Positions 1-8,249 of a DNA stretch of 64,000 nt are shown here, piece by piece; within the stretch, counting starts at the first letter, position 1, and the number at the start of each line of letters is the position of its first letter. Under the pieces are notes generated by a model. That model saw only the letters and a program-made list of their open reading frames with translations, was not told where the DNA came from and ran no database searches. Made by a program: the position numbers and the translations under genes. Origin of the DNA: Lachnospiraceae bacterium UBA7076. Lineage in GTDB: Bacteria; Bacillota; Clostridia; Lachnospirales; Lachnospiraceae. The stretch covers positions 1 to 64,000 of the forward strand of contig DKZK01000041.1 in NCBI GenBank assembly GCA_002493625.1, read 5' to 3'.

Positions 1-47
1 GTTACTTTTCCTTTCCTCTGCGTGGTGCAGAAATAATTCCAAAAAAT

Positions 48-69
48 AAAAGTGCCGCCTGACACTTTT
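48..69 (-). terminator. Small hairpin, possible terminator
   Basis: A 7-bp stem (AAAAGTG / CACTTTT) encloses an 8-nt loop. Read on the minus strand the second arm runs into ATTTTTT, as in an intrinsic terminator. No intact gene precedes it on that strand, only the AlbA_2 fragment and the copied HIT tail, so its present role is unclear. Confidence 0.4.
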
Positions 70-100
70 ACTTTACCTTAAAATTTAAAATTTTTGAATA

Positions 101-140
101 TTTTTTGCATGAACGACACGTTTTTTGCATGAACGACACG
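101..140. repeat. Two perfect 20-bp tandem repeats
   Basis: The 20-mer TTTTTTGCATGAACGACACG occurs twice in direct tandem (101-120 and 121-140). There are only two copies and no coding frame runs through them. The function is unknown. Confidence 0.85.
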
Positions 141-186
141 TTTTTGATGAAACAGCATGGTTGCATTGCAAATATCAAGAAAAAAT

Positions 187-335
187 AAAACGCCTCACCT
201 GTATGCAAACAGATGAGGCGGTATCCGCAAAAACATCCTGAATCATTTTTGAAAGCATTCGCCTTTAAGCGGCGATTTCCCTCCTATATACGATTCTTAA
301 TCCTTTCGGCAAGCTCTGCAAGATAATCCTTGTCC
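187..335 (-). repeat. Duplicated 3' end of the HIT gene plus its terminator (copy 1)
   Basis: This stretch aligns base by base, with scattered substitutions, to 614-762. The shared part covers the last codons of the HIT gene (encoding DKDYLAELAER), its stop codon, the 3' untranslated region and the terminator hairpin (CGCCTCA arms, 191-222). In this copy the HIT frame would read MDKDYLAELAERIKNRI and then stop, but no upstream HIT coding sequence remains. It is a partial duplication or recombination scar joined to the AlbA_2-like fragment. Confidence 0.8.
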
Positions 336-545
336 ATTTCCCATATGCCGAATAAGGCTTTTCATCTCCTTCAACGGTAACTCTGATGACATTTTTATCA
401 TCACACAATTCTATAATAATCGTCGGAATAATTTGTGGTTTTATCGCATTGGCAATTCCCTGAGAAATCGCCCGCAATGTTCGATCTCCAATTTTCCGAC
501 CTAAAATTTCACCATTATTTCCTTTGAGTATACAGTATATCTGAT
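336..545 (-). pseudogene. Truncated AlbA_2 / divergent AAA-4 (Schlafen-type) fragment
   Basis: Conceptual translation of the minus strand reads GNNGEILGRKIGDRTLRAIS, then about 45 residues including IANAIKPQIIPTIIIEL and DEKPYSAYG. I recognise this as the core of the AlbA_2 DNA-binding domain found in Schlafen-like transcriptional regulators and ATP-binding proteins, which normally continues with a YYIRV-type strand and a longer C-terminal part. Here it is cut at both ends. A large palindrome replaces the N-terminal part (566-615), and the copied HIT tail replaces the sequence after AYG, giving a short chimeric open frame from about 477 to 265. No start codon with a good ribosome binding site is visible. 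The family call is by motif memory. Confidence 0.6.
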
Positions 546-565
546 TTTGCTGTTTTATTCAACAC

Positions 566-615
566 TTAATAATCGTTTTATTTAACATATATGTGTTGAA
601 TAAAACGATTATTAA
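566..615. repeat. 50-bp near-perfect palindrome
   Basis: Two 22-nt arms (starting TTAATAATCGTTTTATT and ending AATAAAACGATTATTAA) pair with one mismatch around a 6-nt TATATG centre. An overlapping arm, TTTTATTCAACAC (551-563), can also pair with GTGTTGAATAAAA. The palindrome lies exactly where the AlbA_2-like fragment loses its N-terminal part, which suggests it marks the end of an inserted or deleted segment. Confidence 0.75.
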
Positions 616-616
616 A

Positions 617-649
617 ACGCCTCATCTGTATGCAAACAGACGAGGCGGT
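617..649 (-). terminator. Intrinsic terminator of hinT
   Basis: On the minus strand a 12-bp stem (CGCCTCGTCTGT / ACAGATGAGGCG, with a wobble pair) is followed by TTTTAATAAT about 60 nt downstream of the HIT stop codon. The paralogous hairpin at 191-222 carries a compensating change in the same stem. Confidence 0.8.
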
Positions 650-710
650 ATCCGCAAAAACAACCTGAATCATTTTTAGAAGCATCCGCCTTTAAGCGGC
701 GCTTTCCCTC

Positions 711-1127
711 CTATATATGCTTCTTAACCCTCTCGGCAAGCTCTGCAAGATAATCCTTGTCCGCTTCATGGGACGCAGGGATAAGCTTAATATCGTCGCC
801 CTCATACCTTGGAATAAGATGCATATGGAAATGATGAACCGTCTGTCCTGCTATTTCCCCGTTATTTTGGAGAAGGTTCATTCCGTCACAGCCGGTCTCC
901 TCCTTAAGCGCTCCCGCAACAACCGTTGCAAGTGAAAACAGTTTGCCTGCCGTTTCAGTATCCAAAGAAAAAATATTGTCAAAATGCTCCTTTGGAATTA
1001 TGAGCGCATGTCCCTTACTGGCAGGAGCAATATCAAAAAACACCTTAAATTCATTTGTCTCATAAACAGTTGTGGATGGAATTTCACCTGCTGCTATCTT
1101 ACAAAAAATACAATCTTCTTTTTTCAC
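711..1127 (-). CDS. hinT: HIT-family nucleotide hydrolase (HinT-like)
   Basis: The 138-residue protein has the whole histidine-triad fold. It opens with CIFCKIAAGEIPSTTVYE (Cys pair typical of the zinc-containing subgroup), has the ALIIPKEHF strand, and ends with the catalytic triad TVHHFHMHLIPR. Family members hydrolyse adenosine 5'-monophosphoramidates and related nucleotide conjugates in the cytoplasm. The start is a GTG at 1125-1127 preceded by GGAGG. The gene lies 91 nt downstream of fliS, probably with its own leader, and that gap carries the GGAATGGCGGAT motif seen before several other genes. Its last 50 nt and terminator are duplicated at 187-335. Confidence 0.9.
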   Translation of the reverse strand: MKKEDCIFCKIAAGEIPSTTVYETNEFKVFFDIAPASKGHALIIPKEHFDNIFSLDTETAGKLFSLATVVAGALKEETGCDGMNLLQNNGEIAGQTVHHFHMHLIPRYEGDDIKLIPASHEADKDYLAELAERVKKHI

Positions 1128-1218
1128 CTTTTAACCTCCAATTAAGCATCCGCCATTCCATATATGCCTCCGGCGTATATTCCAATTTGTTTTATTAATC
1201 AAGAATCACGGGCTGTCA

Positions 1219-1698
1219 CTACGCTTTATATCCTCTGCTTTCATAATTTTGTACATCAATACTTTCATTCAGCGTTCCCCGTCCATATGTAAGTCCGGCA
1301 TAGACCTGATGGGTATTTTTCATAACAGGCGCAGGGTCGTCAATGTCCTGAAGCTTTTCAAAACAGACCTTAAATTTATCCATCATAGCCATACATCTTT
1401 CAAGCTCATCCGGCTTTCTTGTCACAGAGCTTTTTACAAGCTTTGCATAAATATGCCGCAACACCTTAAGCATACCTGCACCGGTTTTATCTGCGGGATT
1501 TACACCCGACATGATTTCGTTATGGGCTCTCTTTGCAAGCTCAATATATCTTAAATATCTGTCTATATCACCGGCTTTATATGAACTCAGGGCATCCCCT
1601 GTGTGGATTCGCTCCACGTCAAAAAGAATAACCATAAGCCCGCTGTGATTTGCCTGACTTGTTTTAAGTGTATACTCCTGTATCTGTTCCTTTGTCAT
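1219..1698 (-). CDS. fliS: FliS-like flagellin export chaperone
   Basis: The 159-residue protein is predominantly helical, with a FliS-type N-terminal helix (ILFDVERIHTGDALSSYKAGDIDRY split over residues about 24-48) and the C-terminal TYGRGTLNES signature found in clostridial FliS-like proteins. FliS binds the C-terminal helices of flagellin in the cytoplasm and prevents premature polymerisation. The gene lies 30 nt downstream of the flagellin gene, on the same strand, with GGGAGG before its ATG, so co-transcription from the sigma-28-like promoter is likely. It is somewhat longer than the roughly 130-residue classical FliS. Confidence 0.75.
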   Translation of the reverse strand: MTKEQIQEYTLKTSQANHSGLMVILFDVERIHTGDALSSYKAGDIDRYLRYIELAKRAHNEIMSGVNPADKTGAGMLKVLRHIYAKLVKSSVTRKPDELERCMAMMDKFKVCFEKLQDIDDPAPVMKNTHQVYAGLTYGRGTLNESIDVQNYESRGYKA

Positions 1699-1728
1699 AC
1701 CCTGTGCCCCTCCCTTTAAACATCTCCA

Positions 1729-3156
1729 CTACTGAAGAAGCTGCAATATGGACTCCGGTCTTTCATTTGACCTCTGCATCATGGAAATGGCTGCCTGTGA
1801 CAATACGTCAAGCTGTGTATAATTTGTCATTTCCTCCGCCATATCCGTGTCCATAAGTCTTGAGTATGCACCGGTAAGACTTTCATTCTGAACCTCTAAA
1901 TTCTCATATATATCCTCAAATCTGTTTTCATACGCACCAAGCTTTGAGCGGATGGCTGACACCTTTTTTACCGCCTCGTCAATAAGATTTACTGCTTCAT
2001 TAGCATACGCATGGGTATACATGATAAGATTGTCAACCTTAAGCCCCTTCGCATCCAACGGAGGTATATCTATGGCGAGCTGTTCTCCCTGATTGGAGCC
2101 CGTCTGTATAACCATTGTTCCCGCAGAGAGAACCTCTATGGTTGTGGCAGCTCCGCCTGCCGGAGCAATGTCAGGGTCAACCTCAACCGTCATCTTAAAT
2201 CCGCTTCTGTCAACAATGCTTATCTCATTACCATCAGTAAGAAACGTTGCCGTAGCTGAAAATCCGTCATCCGTTACATTTAAGGTTGCCTCACAATCCG
2301 TTCCGCTTACCGAATCTCCATCCGTAATACCAAGGAATGCAGCAAGATTATCATTGCTCACTCCTATTTCTATCTTCTCACTTGAGCCATACTGCTGCGC
2401 CTTGAAATAAACGGATGCGCCCGTAGCAAAATCGACCTCCGTCACACCGCCGTCAGCAGATGCCATAACGTCTATGCCTATCTTATAAAGATGTGACTGA
2501 AGCTCGCTGTAAACCTCTGTCGCCGTCATTCCTTCCGTTATTGCTACGCTAAATCCATTAACAGTTATTGTTCCTGCCTGATCAGCAGTTACAATTGCGC
2601 CTGAATTGGAAAAGCCTGTGGAATATAACGCCTGCGTTGCAACGGCAGTAACCTCAAGGCTGTAAATTCCAACGTTTACCTCCTCTGATATGTAAGTAGC
2701 CTGTATACTGTATTCGCTGGAAAGAGAACGCCTTGTCATATTACCGTTCAGAAGCTTCTCGCCATTAAATGCCGTTACATCGGTTATCTGATTTAATTCC
2801 TCAACAAGAGAATCTATCTCCTCCTGTACGGAATCCCTGTCCTCCTCAAATTCCACATCATTTGCCGCCTTTACCGCAAGCTCTCTCATTCTGGCAAGGA
2901 TGCTGTGTATCTCGTTCAAGCCTCCCTCAGCAGACTGTATAACGGATATTCCGTCGTTTGAATTTAATGACGCTCTCTTAAGACCTCTGATCTGCGCATC
3001 CATTCTCGTAGCGATTGCCAAGCCTGCCGAATCATCAGCCGGACTTGTAATCTTTGTTCCTGATGAAAGTCTCTCCATAGACTTTGCTATATTTGTATTA
3101 AGCTTTGCAAAATGGTCACTGGCATTCAAAGCAAGTGAATTGTGATTGATTCTCAT
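1729..3156 (-). CDS. fliC: Flagellin
   Basis: At 475 residues this is a full flagellin. The N-terminal D0/D1 region starts MRINHNSLALNA and contains the hallmark LSSGTKITSPADDSAGLAI and GISVIQSAEGGLNEI. A variable Thr/Gly-rich central region spans about 145-370. The C-terminal D1/D0 helices include RSKLGAYENRFE and the terminal QAAISMMQRSNERPESILQLLQ segment (last ten residues ERPESILQLL plus Q). It is exported by the flagellar type III system and polymerises into the filament. A GCCGATAA box (sigma-28 -10) lies about 60 nt upstream. fliS follows directly. The name hag would fit equally well. Confidence 0.95.
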   Translation of the reverse strand: MRINHNSLALNASDHFAKLNTNIAKSMERLSSGTKITSPADDSAGLAIATRMDAQIRGLKRASLNSNDGISVIQSAEGGLNEIHSILARMRELAVKAANDVEFEEDRDSVQEEIDSLVEELNQITDVTAFNGEKLLNGNMTRRSLSSEYSIQATYISEEVNVGIYSLEVTAVATQALYSTGFSNSGAIVTADQAGTITVNGFSVAITEGMTATEVYSELQSHLYKIGIDVMASADGGVTEVDFATGASVYFKAQQYGSSEKIEIGVSNDNLAAFLGITDGDSVSGTDCEATLNVTDDGFSATATFLTDGNEISIVDRSGFKMTVEVDPDIAPAGGAATTIEVLSAGTMVIQTGSNQGEQLAIDIPPLDAKGLKVDNLIMYTHAYANEAVNLIDEAVKKVSAIRSKLGAYENRFEDIYENLEVQNESLTGAYSRLMDTDMAEEMTNYTQLDVLSQAAISMMQRSNERPESILQLLQ

Positions 3157-3214
3157 ATATGTACCTCCGCATTTTATATGTCAAATGACACTATCTTTAT
3201 ATTAACTATACTCT

Positions 3215-3222
3215 TTATCGGC
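3215..3222 (-). promoter_or_regulatory. Sigma-28 type -10 box for flagellin
   Basis: The minus strand reads GCCGATAA, an exact match to the flagellar sigma-28 -10 consensus, 59 nt before the flagellin start. The -35 side is weak: no clear TAAA or TAAAGTTT at the standard spacing, though an AAAG lies 11 nt upstream. Confidence 0.7.
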
Positions 3223-3245
3223 TTTTTGCATCCTTTGATAAAGTG

Positions 3246-6200
3246 CTACTTAAGAATATTTGCAATGGATTTTACCATTGCCGTTGCAGCAGAATATATA
3301 ACGCCTCCGTCTCCTGTATATTCCGTTTCACGCATCTGTGATTTTGTGATTCCGGCGCCTACTCTTACTCTTTCCGTGTTAAAACCAAGCCGGCTCATAT
3401 ATGCGCCAAAATCATCCGACGCTTTGCTAAGGGCAAGGCTTCCCTCGCTTGTAGAGCTTTCAATATAGCCGGCAAGCGTGTTTTCATTTACAACGAAGAC
3501 CCTTGCGCTAACCGTACCCATCTCATTTCCCTCAATAAATACGCTTATGCTTCCCCTGTCTCCCTGACCGGATTTTATTGTAAGGTTCATAACCTTAACT
3601 CCCTCCTCCGTGTCAACAGGAATCTGATATCTGTCATTTTTCGCCATGCGGCTTACAATATTCAATCCCGCATTTACGGTTTTTATTGCGGAAATGTCAG
3701 CAGCAGTTATAATTCCCGCAGCTCCGGCGCTGTACATAAGCTCCGTAATACGGTCCCTTATGTCGTCATATGTAAGTGAAATGTCAGACTTGTTTTCAAT
3801 CTGCTCCAAAATGCTTTCCATCGTAAGCTCTATCTCTATTTCCTCACCGGAAAGGGAATCCGCCATATTCTCTGTCTCAGCGTCTATCATTTCATCCTTT
3901 ACATTGGTGGAAAACTTAAGCTTCTCCATGATTTCCGAAACCATCTGATAGATACCGCCCGATGATTTCAGCATGGCATCAACCGCAAATGCATTCGTCA
4001 TGGAATATTCAAGTTGATTTTCCTCAATATATCGCTCGACTGCCTTATCCAATGAATTGAATTTTTCGATGCCGGCAAATGCGCTTTCAATCTGGTCAGT
4101 AATGCTGTTTTCTATTCCGCCTGCTTCCAAAGCGCCAAAGCTGTCGTCAACCCCGAAGCTTGCGCCTGCCGTCCTGCGGCTTCTCATTGCCGCCATAAGG
4201 TTTCTCACAGTCAGCCTGCTTCCGTTTGCAAATATCCAGCCGGCCTCCCTGTCCCCTGATTTCGCAAGCTTATTCATAGCTCTGTATATGCCGATGTAGC
4301 TCTGCCGTTCCTCCTTCGTTATGCTTCCCTGTTTTTCAACATCCATAAGGTATGTGGCAAAGTTTTCCGCTTCCGTCACGCCCTCATTGTAATTATGGGA
4401 TCTCACCATATCCACAAGCTCATCTATCGGAACGTCCAGAGGATTGATTCCGTCCTTTATGGCTCCTAAAACCGCCTCCGGATAAAATGCATCCATAAGC
4501 TCATTTACCTGCCTGTCATATTCCATTACCTGATTTATGTTTTCAGGGGTAATGGAAATGGAATTATAACCAAGTATCTTGACGGCTCTCCGGGTTTCAA
4601 TATTGACCTCAAAGCCAAGATCCGCAATTATATCGTCAACATTTGAAAATGCTTTCGCTATGCTGTCGCCCATATCGCTTCTCGGCGCAGTGCCCACTGC
4701 CTCGTAGCTTCTTCTCACCTTCTCAAAAGAGGCTGCGCCCACGCTGTCTGCACTGTCTGCACTGTCCTGAGCGTGACTGAATGAAATTTCCGTGCTTTCC
4801 GGAGTGCCATCAAATTCCGCTTCCGCACCTGCGTCATAAAGCCCTCTTACCGTAAATTCCGCTCCCTTAAGAGGCGCTCCCAGAACTCCCATATGAGCTT
4901 CGGCAAGAGTTTCCATATGCTCATTTAACGTCTTATATATCTCTACGTTTTCAGGCGTCGCCGACGCGCCGAGCTTTTCCTTTATCATCTGATTTTCTAT
5001 CTGCTTAAGCGTATCAACAACCCTGGAAAGCTCCTTCGTGTCGATGCTCATATTCATTTTTGCAAGCCTTCCTGCCATGCTCACGGTCATGGAAAGCCTT
5101 ATTTCCTCCATCTGTCTTATGGCGGTAACTGCCCTTTGCTGCGCCTCGGTTCCGTTTTCACCATAGCCCTGCAAAATTCGGTTTATTTCCTCCGGCTCAT
5201 ACTTTAGCTTGGATTTTTTCTGACTTAAGGATATGGTTTTTGCATACGCTGCAGAAATGGTTATCTCCTTATCCTCCACGGCAAGCTCGTACACTGCCTC
5301 CACAGTTACGGAATTTGTTTTGGCATAAAGCTCCTCCGCTTTAAGTTCAGCCATTTGTTCATCGTCGGCAGGTATTTCTGCCTCCCTGACGGACTGTCCG
5401 GCAAGGTCCTGAAATTCCATATATTTTTTTATTGTATCAGGCGTAACTGCAAGCTCATTGTCCATCATAAAAAGAGCTGCTTTGTAGCTTTCAGGGGAAG
5501 GCTCGTAGCCCGCCTGCTCTATGGCCCTGTCAATCTGCTGCCGCATCTGCTCCACCAACGCCACAGAGCTCTGATTATTATTCTGTCTGCTTCCGCTGTA
5601 ATGAGCCTTATAAATATTTTCCCTTGAAATGCCCAAACCATTTTTTATGAGATAGACCAGCTCATTATTTGTTATATCAAAATCCGGAGCCTGCTCCTCC
5701 CTGTTTTCTTCAGCAACAACGTCAGCCACGGATACATCTGTCTTTATGTCCGTTCCCGCAACTTTTACGTTGCCTCCCACAATATTAAGTCCCTCCATAT
5801 CGCCGTTTGCTGCCTTTATGTCTGCAAAAAGCTGCGCGGTTTCCTCCCTGTGGGCGTTGCCTCTCATGGTATTGATAACGCCCATAAGATCGGAAAGGGT
5901 TGCGCCCTCAATATCAATTCCCATCATTTTCAGCTTTTTTATCTCCTCGGAGGAGAGATTGTTTCGAAGCTCCTTTGCAGCTTCCTTGTCCTGCTCCTCC
6001 TTGGAGCGCACGTCCTCTTTCTTCTCCTTTGCCCGCTCTCTCTGGGCGTCAAGGTAATCGGCAAAGTGGTCTGCGGTATCAATGCCCCGCCTGCCTTCTG
6101 CCTCCTTACCGTCATATACATAGCCGTTTATTTCATCAGCCCTGCCTGCCGAAAATGCATCCGCTGCCGACTTGTCCTTCACTCCGGTTTCCCTTCCCTT

Positions 6201-6251
6201 TGTGTATGCAGCCTCCGCCTTCATCAAATTATTATCAATCATGTTTGTCAT
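3246..6251 (-). CDS. Large flagellar-associated protein with FliK-like C-terminus
   Basis: The ATG at 6249-6251 (reading MTNMIDNNLMKAEAAY) has AAGGGG upstream; a TTG eight codons earlier is the alternative. The 1001-residue product is acidic, Gln/Glu/Ala-rich and helical, with no signal peptide or membrane segment. A repeated ENIYKAHYSG / ENINQVMEYD / ENVEIYKTLN type motif recurs roughly every 100 residues. The final 100 residues contain MNLTIKSGQGDRGSISVFIE, GTVSARVFV and a long helix ending RLGFNTERVRVG, resembling the FliK/Flg_hook C-terminal domain. I infer a flagellar structural or hook-length role from this tail, from the sigma-28-like promoter and from the neighbouring flagellin gene. 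I recall similar large uncharacterised proteins (DUF6240-type) in Lachnospiraceae but could not verify that. Confidence 0.65.
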   Translation of the reverse strand: MTNMIDNNLMKAEAAYTKGRETGVKDKSAADAFSAGRADEINGYVYDGKEAEGRRGIDTADHFADYLDAQRERAKEKKEDVRSKEEQDKEAAKELRNNLSSEEIKKLKMMGIDIEGATLSDLMGVINTMRGNAHREETAQLFADIKAANGDMEGLNIVGGNVKVAGTDIKTDVSVADVVAEENREEQAPDFDITNNELVYLIKNGLGISRENIYKAHYSGSRQNNNQSSVALVEQMRQQIDRAIEQAGYEPSPESYKAALFMMDNELAVTPDTIKKYMEFQDLAGQSVREAEIPADDEQMAELKAEELYAKTNSVTVEAVYELAVEDKEITISAAYAKTISLSQKKSKLKYEPEEINRILQGYGENGTEAQQRAVTAIRQMEEIRLSMTVSMAGRLAKMNMSIDTKELSRVVDTLKQIENQMIKEKLGASATPENVEIYKTLNEHMETLAEAHMGVLGAPLKGAEFTVRGLYDAGAEAEFDGTPESTEISFSHAQDSADSADSVGAASFEKVRRSYEAVGTAPRSDMGDSIAKAFSNVDDIIADLGFEVNIETRRAVKILGYNSISITPENINQVMEYDRQVNELMDAFYPEAVLGAIKDGINPLDVPIDELVDMVRSHNYNEGVTEAENFATYLMDVEKQGSITKEERQSYIGIYRAMNKLAKSGDREAGWIFANGSRLTVRNLMAAMRSRRTAGASFGVDDSFGALEAGGIENSITDQIESAFAGIEKFNSLDKAVERYIEENQLEYSMTNAFAVDAMLKSSGGIYQMVSEIMEKLKFSTNVKDEMIDAETENMADSLSGEEIEIELTMESILEQIENKSDISLTYDDIRDRITELMYSAGAAGIITAADISAIKTVNAGLNIVSRMAKNDRYQIPVDTEEGVKVMNLTIKSGQGDRGSISVFIEGNEMGTVSARVFVVNENTLAGYIESSTSEGSLALSKASDDFGAYMSRLGFNTERVRVGAGITKSQMRETEYTGDGGVIYSAATAMVKSIANILK

Positions 6252-6299
6252 ATAAGCACCCGACCCCTTAATCAATATACTTCTGAAACTCTGTTTTAT

Positions 6300-6327
6300 T
6301 TATCGGTCTTTTTATTCAAAAACTTGA
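6300..6327 (-). promoter_or_regulatory. Sigma-28 type promoter for the 1001-residue protein
   Basis: The minus strand shows TCAAGTTT (7 of 8 to TAAAGTTT), 12 nt, then ACCGATAA (7 of 8 to GCCGATAA), 49 nt before the ATG. Two near-consensus half-sites at about the right spacing make this a convincing flagellar promoter. Confidence 0.75.
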
Positions 6328-6361
6328 ACCGATACTGTGATTTACACTGTACATTAATATA

Positions 6362-6391
6362 TTGCTTACACTGCTTTTGCTATGTTATAAT
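6362..6391 (+). promoter_or_regulatory. Sigma-70 type promoter of the CDP-sugar operon
   Basis: TTGCTT, 18 nt, TATAAT, placed 33 nt before the rfbF ATG. It is divergent from the sigma-28-like promoter of the flagellar gene in the same intergenic region. Confidence 0.7.
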
Positions 6392-6423
6392 TTTGTACAG
6401 ATGAAAAAACAGCGAGGTGAAAT

Positions 6424-7203
6424 ATGAAAGCTTTAATTCTTGCAGGCGGCTTCGGAACACGCATTTCCGAGGAATCCCACCTGCGTCCAAAACCAATGGT
6501 TGAGATAGGTGAAATGCCAATTTTGTGGCACATAATGAAGATATATTCACACTACAACATCAACGATTTCGTTATTTTAGCCGGTTACAAGCAGCACCTC
6601 ATAAAAGAGTGGTTTGCGAATTATTTTCTGCATACTTCAGATATTACGTTTGACTTTTCCAATGACAGGCAGGAGATGACAGTCCACCAAAAGCACACGG
6701 AGCCATGGCGCGTAACCATTGTTGATACGGGATTAAATACAATGACGGGCGGCAGACTGAAGCGAGCACGCAAATACGTGGGCGATGAGCCGTTTATGCT
6801 TACGTACGGCGATGCAGTAGGAAATATCAATATTCCCGAACTGCTGAATTTCCATAAAGCGCATGGACAAATCGGCACTTTGTCGGTGTACAACTTCGGG
6901 CAGAACAAGGGCGTTCTTGAGGTGGGCAATGGCGGAAGGGTTGAGGCATTCCGCGAGAAATCCGATCTTGACGGTAACCTTATAAATATCGGCTTTATGG
7001 TATTTGAGCCACAGATTTTCGATTACATTGCAGATGATACGACCATTCTGGAAAAGGATACATTGAATAAACTGGTTGCGCTTGGAGAATTAAACGCATA
7101 TCTGCATAAGGGCTTCTGGCAGTGCATGGACACGATGCGCGAAAAAGAAACGCTCGAAGAACTCTGGGCAAGTGAAAACTGCCCGTGGAAGGAGTGGAAC
7201 TAG
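6424..7203 (+). CDS. rfbF: Glucose-1-phosphate cytidylyltransferase
   Basis: The 259-residue protein has the nucleotidyltransferase loop MKALILAGGFGTRISEES, the HLRPKPMVEIGEMPILWHI segment, the LTYGDAVGNIN metal site and the FREK motif of RfbF/DdhA. The family makes CDP-glucose from glucose 1-phosphate and CTP, the entry step to CDP-3,6-dideoxyhexoses. GAGGTG lies 4 nt before the ATG. The stop codon overlaps the GTG start of rfbG. It is the first gene of a five-gene plus-strand operon running against the flanking flagellar genes. Confidence 0.95.
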   Translation: MKALILAGGFGTRISEESHLRPKPMVEIGEMPILWHIMKIYSHYNINDFVILAGYKQHLIKEWFANYFLHTSDITFDFSNDRQEMTVHQKHTEPWRVTIVDTGLNTMTGGRLKRARKYVGDEPFMLTYGDAVGNINIPELLNFHKAHGQIGTLSVYNFGQNKGVLEVGNGGRVEAFREKSDLDGNLINIGFMVFEPQIFDYIADDTTILEKDTLNKLVALGELNAYLHKGFWQCMDTMREKETLEELWASENCPWKEWN

Positions 7204-8249
7204 TGCTGAATTTTTACAAGGACAAGCGTGTATTTATAACAGGGCATACCGGCTTTAAAGGCACCTGGCTATGCGAAATTCTGACAAAGGCGGGAGCTGT
7301 TGTTACCGGCTATTCCCTTGAACCGCCAACAGATCCATCACTGTTTGAGATTGTGAATATGGATAAAAAAATCAATTCGAATATTGGGGATATCCGTGAT
7401 TATAATTCATTGAAAAAGGTGTTTGATAAAGCTGAGCCCGAGATTGTGCTGCATTTAGCTGCGCAGCCTATTGTCCGCGAGAGCTACAGAAATCCCGCAC
7501 ACACGTATGAAACCAACGTTATGGGAACGGTAAACATTCTGGAGTGCGTGCGCAGCTCGGACTGCGTGAAATCATTTCTGAACGTCACCACTGACAAGGT
7601 TTATTTAAACCGCGAGTGGAATTGGGGCTACCGTGAAAATGATGAGTTAGACGGCTTCGACCCGTATTCCAACTCAAAATCCTGCTCGGAGCTGGTAACA
7701 CACAGCTATAAAAACAGTTTTTTTGCAGACGGAAAAGTCGCAGTTTCAACTGCACGGGCGGGCAATGTAATCGGCGGCGGAGATTTCGCAAGCGACAGAA
7801 TTATTCCTGACTGCGTGCGGGCAATGAAAAACAATACGGAAATAATCGTGAGAAATCCATATTCAACCAGACCGTATCAGCATGTTCTGGAGCCGCTTTT
7901 TGCATATCTGATGATTGCCGAAAAACAGTATGGCAATACGGGTTTTTCGGGTTGGTACAACGTAGGACCGGACGAGTGCGACTGCGTTACCACCGGCAGA
8001 TTGGCCGACTTATTTTGCAACTTCTGGGACGGCGCAAAATGGAAAAATGTTGCCGAGGAAAATGCTCCCCACGAAGCAAATTTTTTAAAGCTGGACTGCT
8101 CGAAAATTAAAAGTGTATTCGGCTGGAAGCCTCGCTGGCATATCGCCGAAGCGATTGAAAAAACAGTCGAATGGAGCCGCGTTTATATTGAGGGAGGTGA
8201 CACCTCAGCGGTTATGGATAAACAAATCAAGGAGTATCTGAATGTATGA
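7203..8249 (+). CDS. rfbG: CDP-glucose 4,6-dehydratase
   Basis: An extended short-chain dehydrogenase. It has the TGHTGFKGTWLCE nucleotide-binding loop, HLAAQPIVRESYRNP, NVTTDKVY, the catalytic YSNSKSCSE region (Tyr-x3-Lys) and RAGNVIGGGDFASDRIIPD. It converts CDP-glucose to CDP-4-keto-6-deoxyglucose using bound NAD. I chose the GTG at 7203, which shares a base with the rfbF stop (TAGTG) and has GGAAGGAG 8 nt upstream, over a GTG at 7185. The product is 348 residues, usual for the family. It overlaps the next gene by 4 nt (ATGA). Confidence 0.93.
   Translation: MLNFYKDKRVFITGHTGFKGTWLCEILTKAGAVVTGYSLEPPTDPSLFEIVNMDKKINSNIGDIRDYNSLKKVFDKAEPEIVLHLAAQPIVRESYRNPAHTYETNVMGTVNILECVRSSDCVKSFLNVTTDKVYLNREWNWGYRENDELDGFDPYSNSKSCSELVTHSYKNSFFADGKVAVSTARAGNVIGGGDFASDRIIPDCVRAMKNNTEIIVRNPYSTRPYQHVLEPLFAYLMIAEKQYGNTGFSGWYNVGPDECDCVTTGRLADLFCNFWDGAKWKNVAEENAPHEANFLKLDCSKIKSVFGWKPRWHIAEAIEKTVEWSRVYIEGGDTSAVMDKQIKEYLNV

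Noticed and set aside
265..477. Open frame of 70 codons as an intact gene
   Set aside because: It is a chimera: the first part matches an AlbA_2-type domain core and the last part is the duplicated hinT end read in the wrong frame. It starts at TTG without a ribosome binding site.
5850..6404. Plus-strand frame of 184 codons
   Set aside because: It lies antisense to the large flagellar-type gene, has irregular composition (Cys/Leu/Arg-rich) and no ribosome binding site; a shadow of the real gene.
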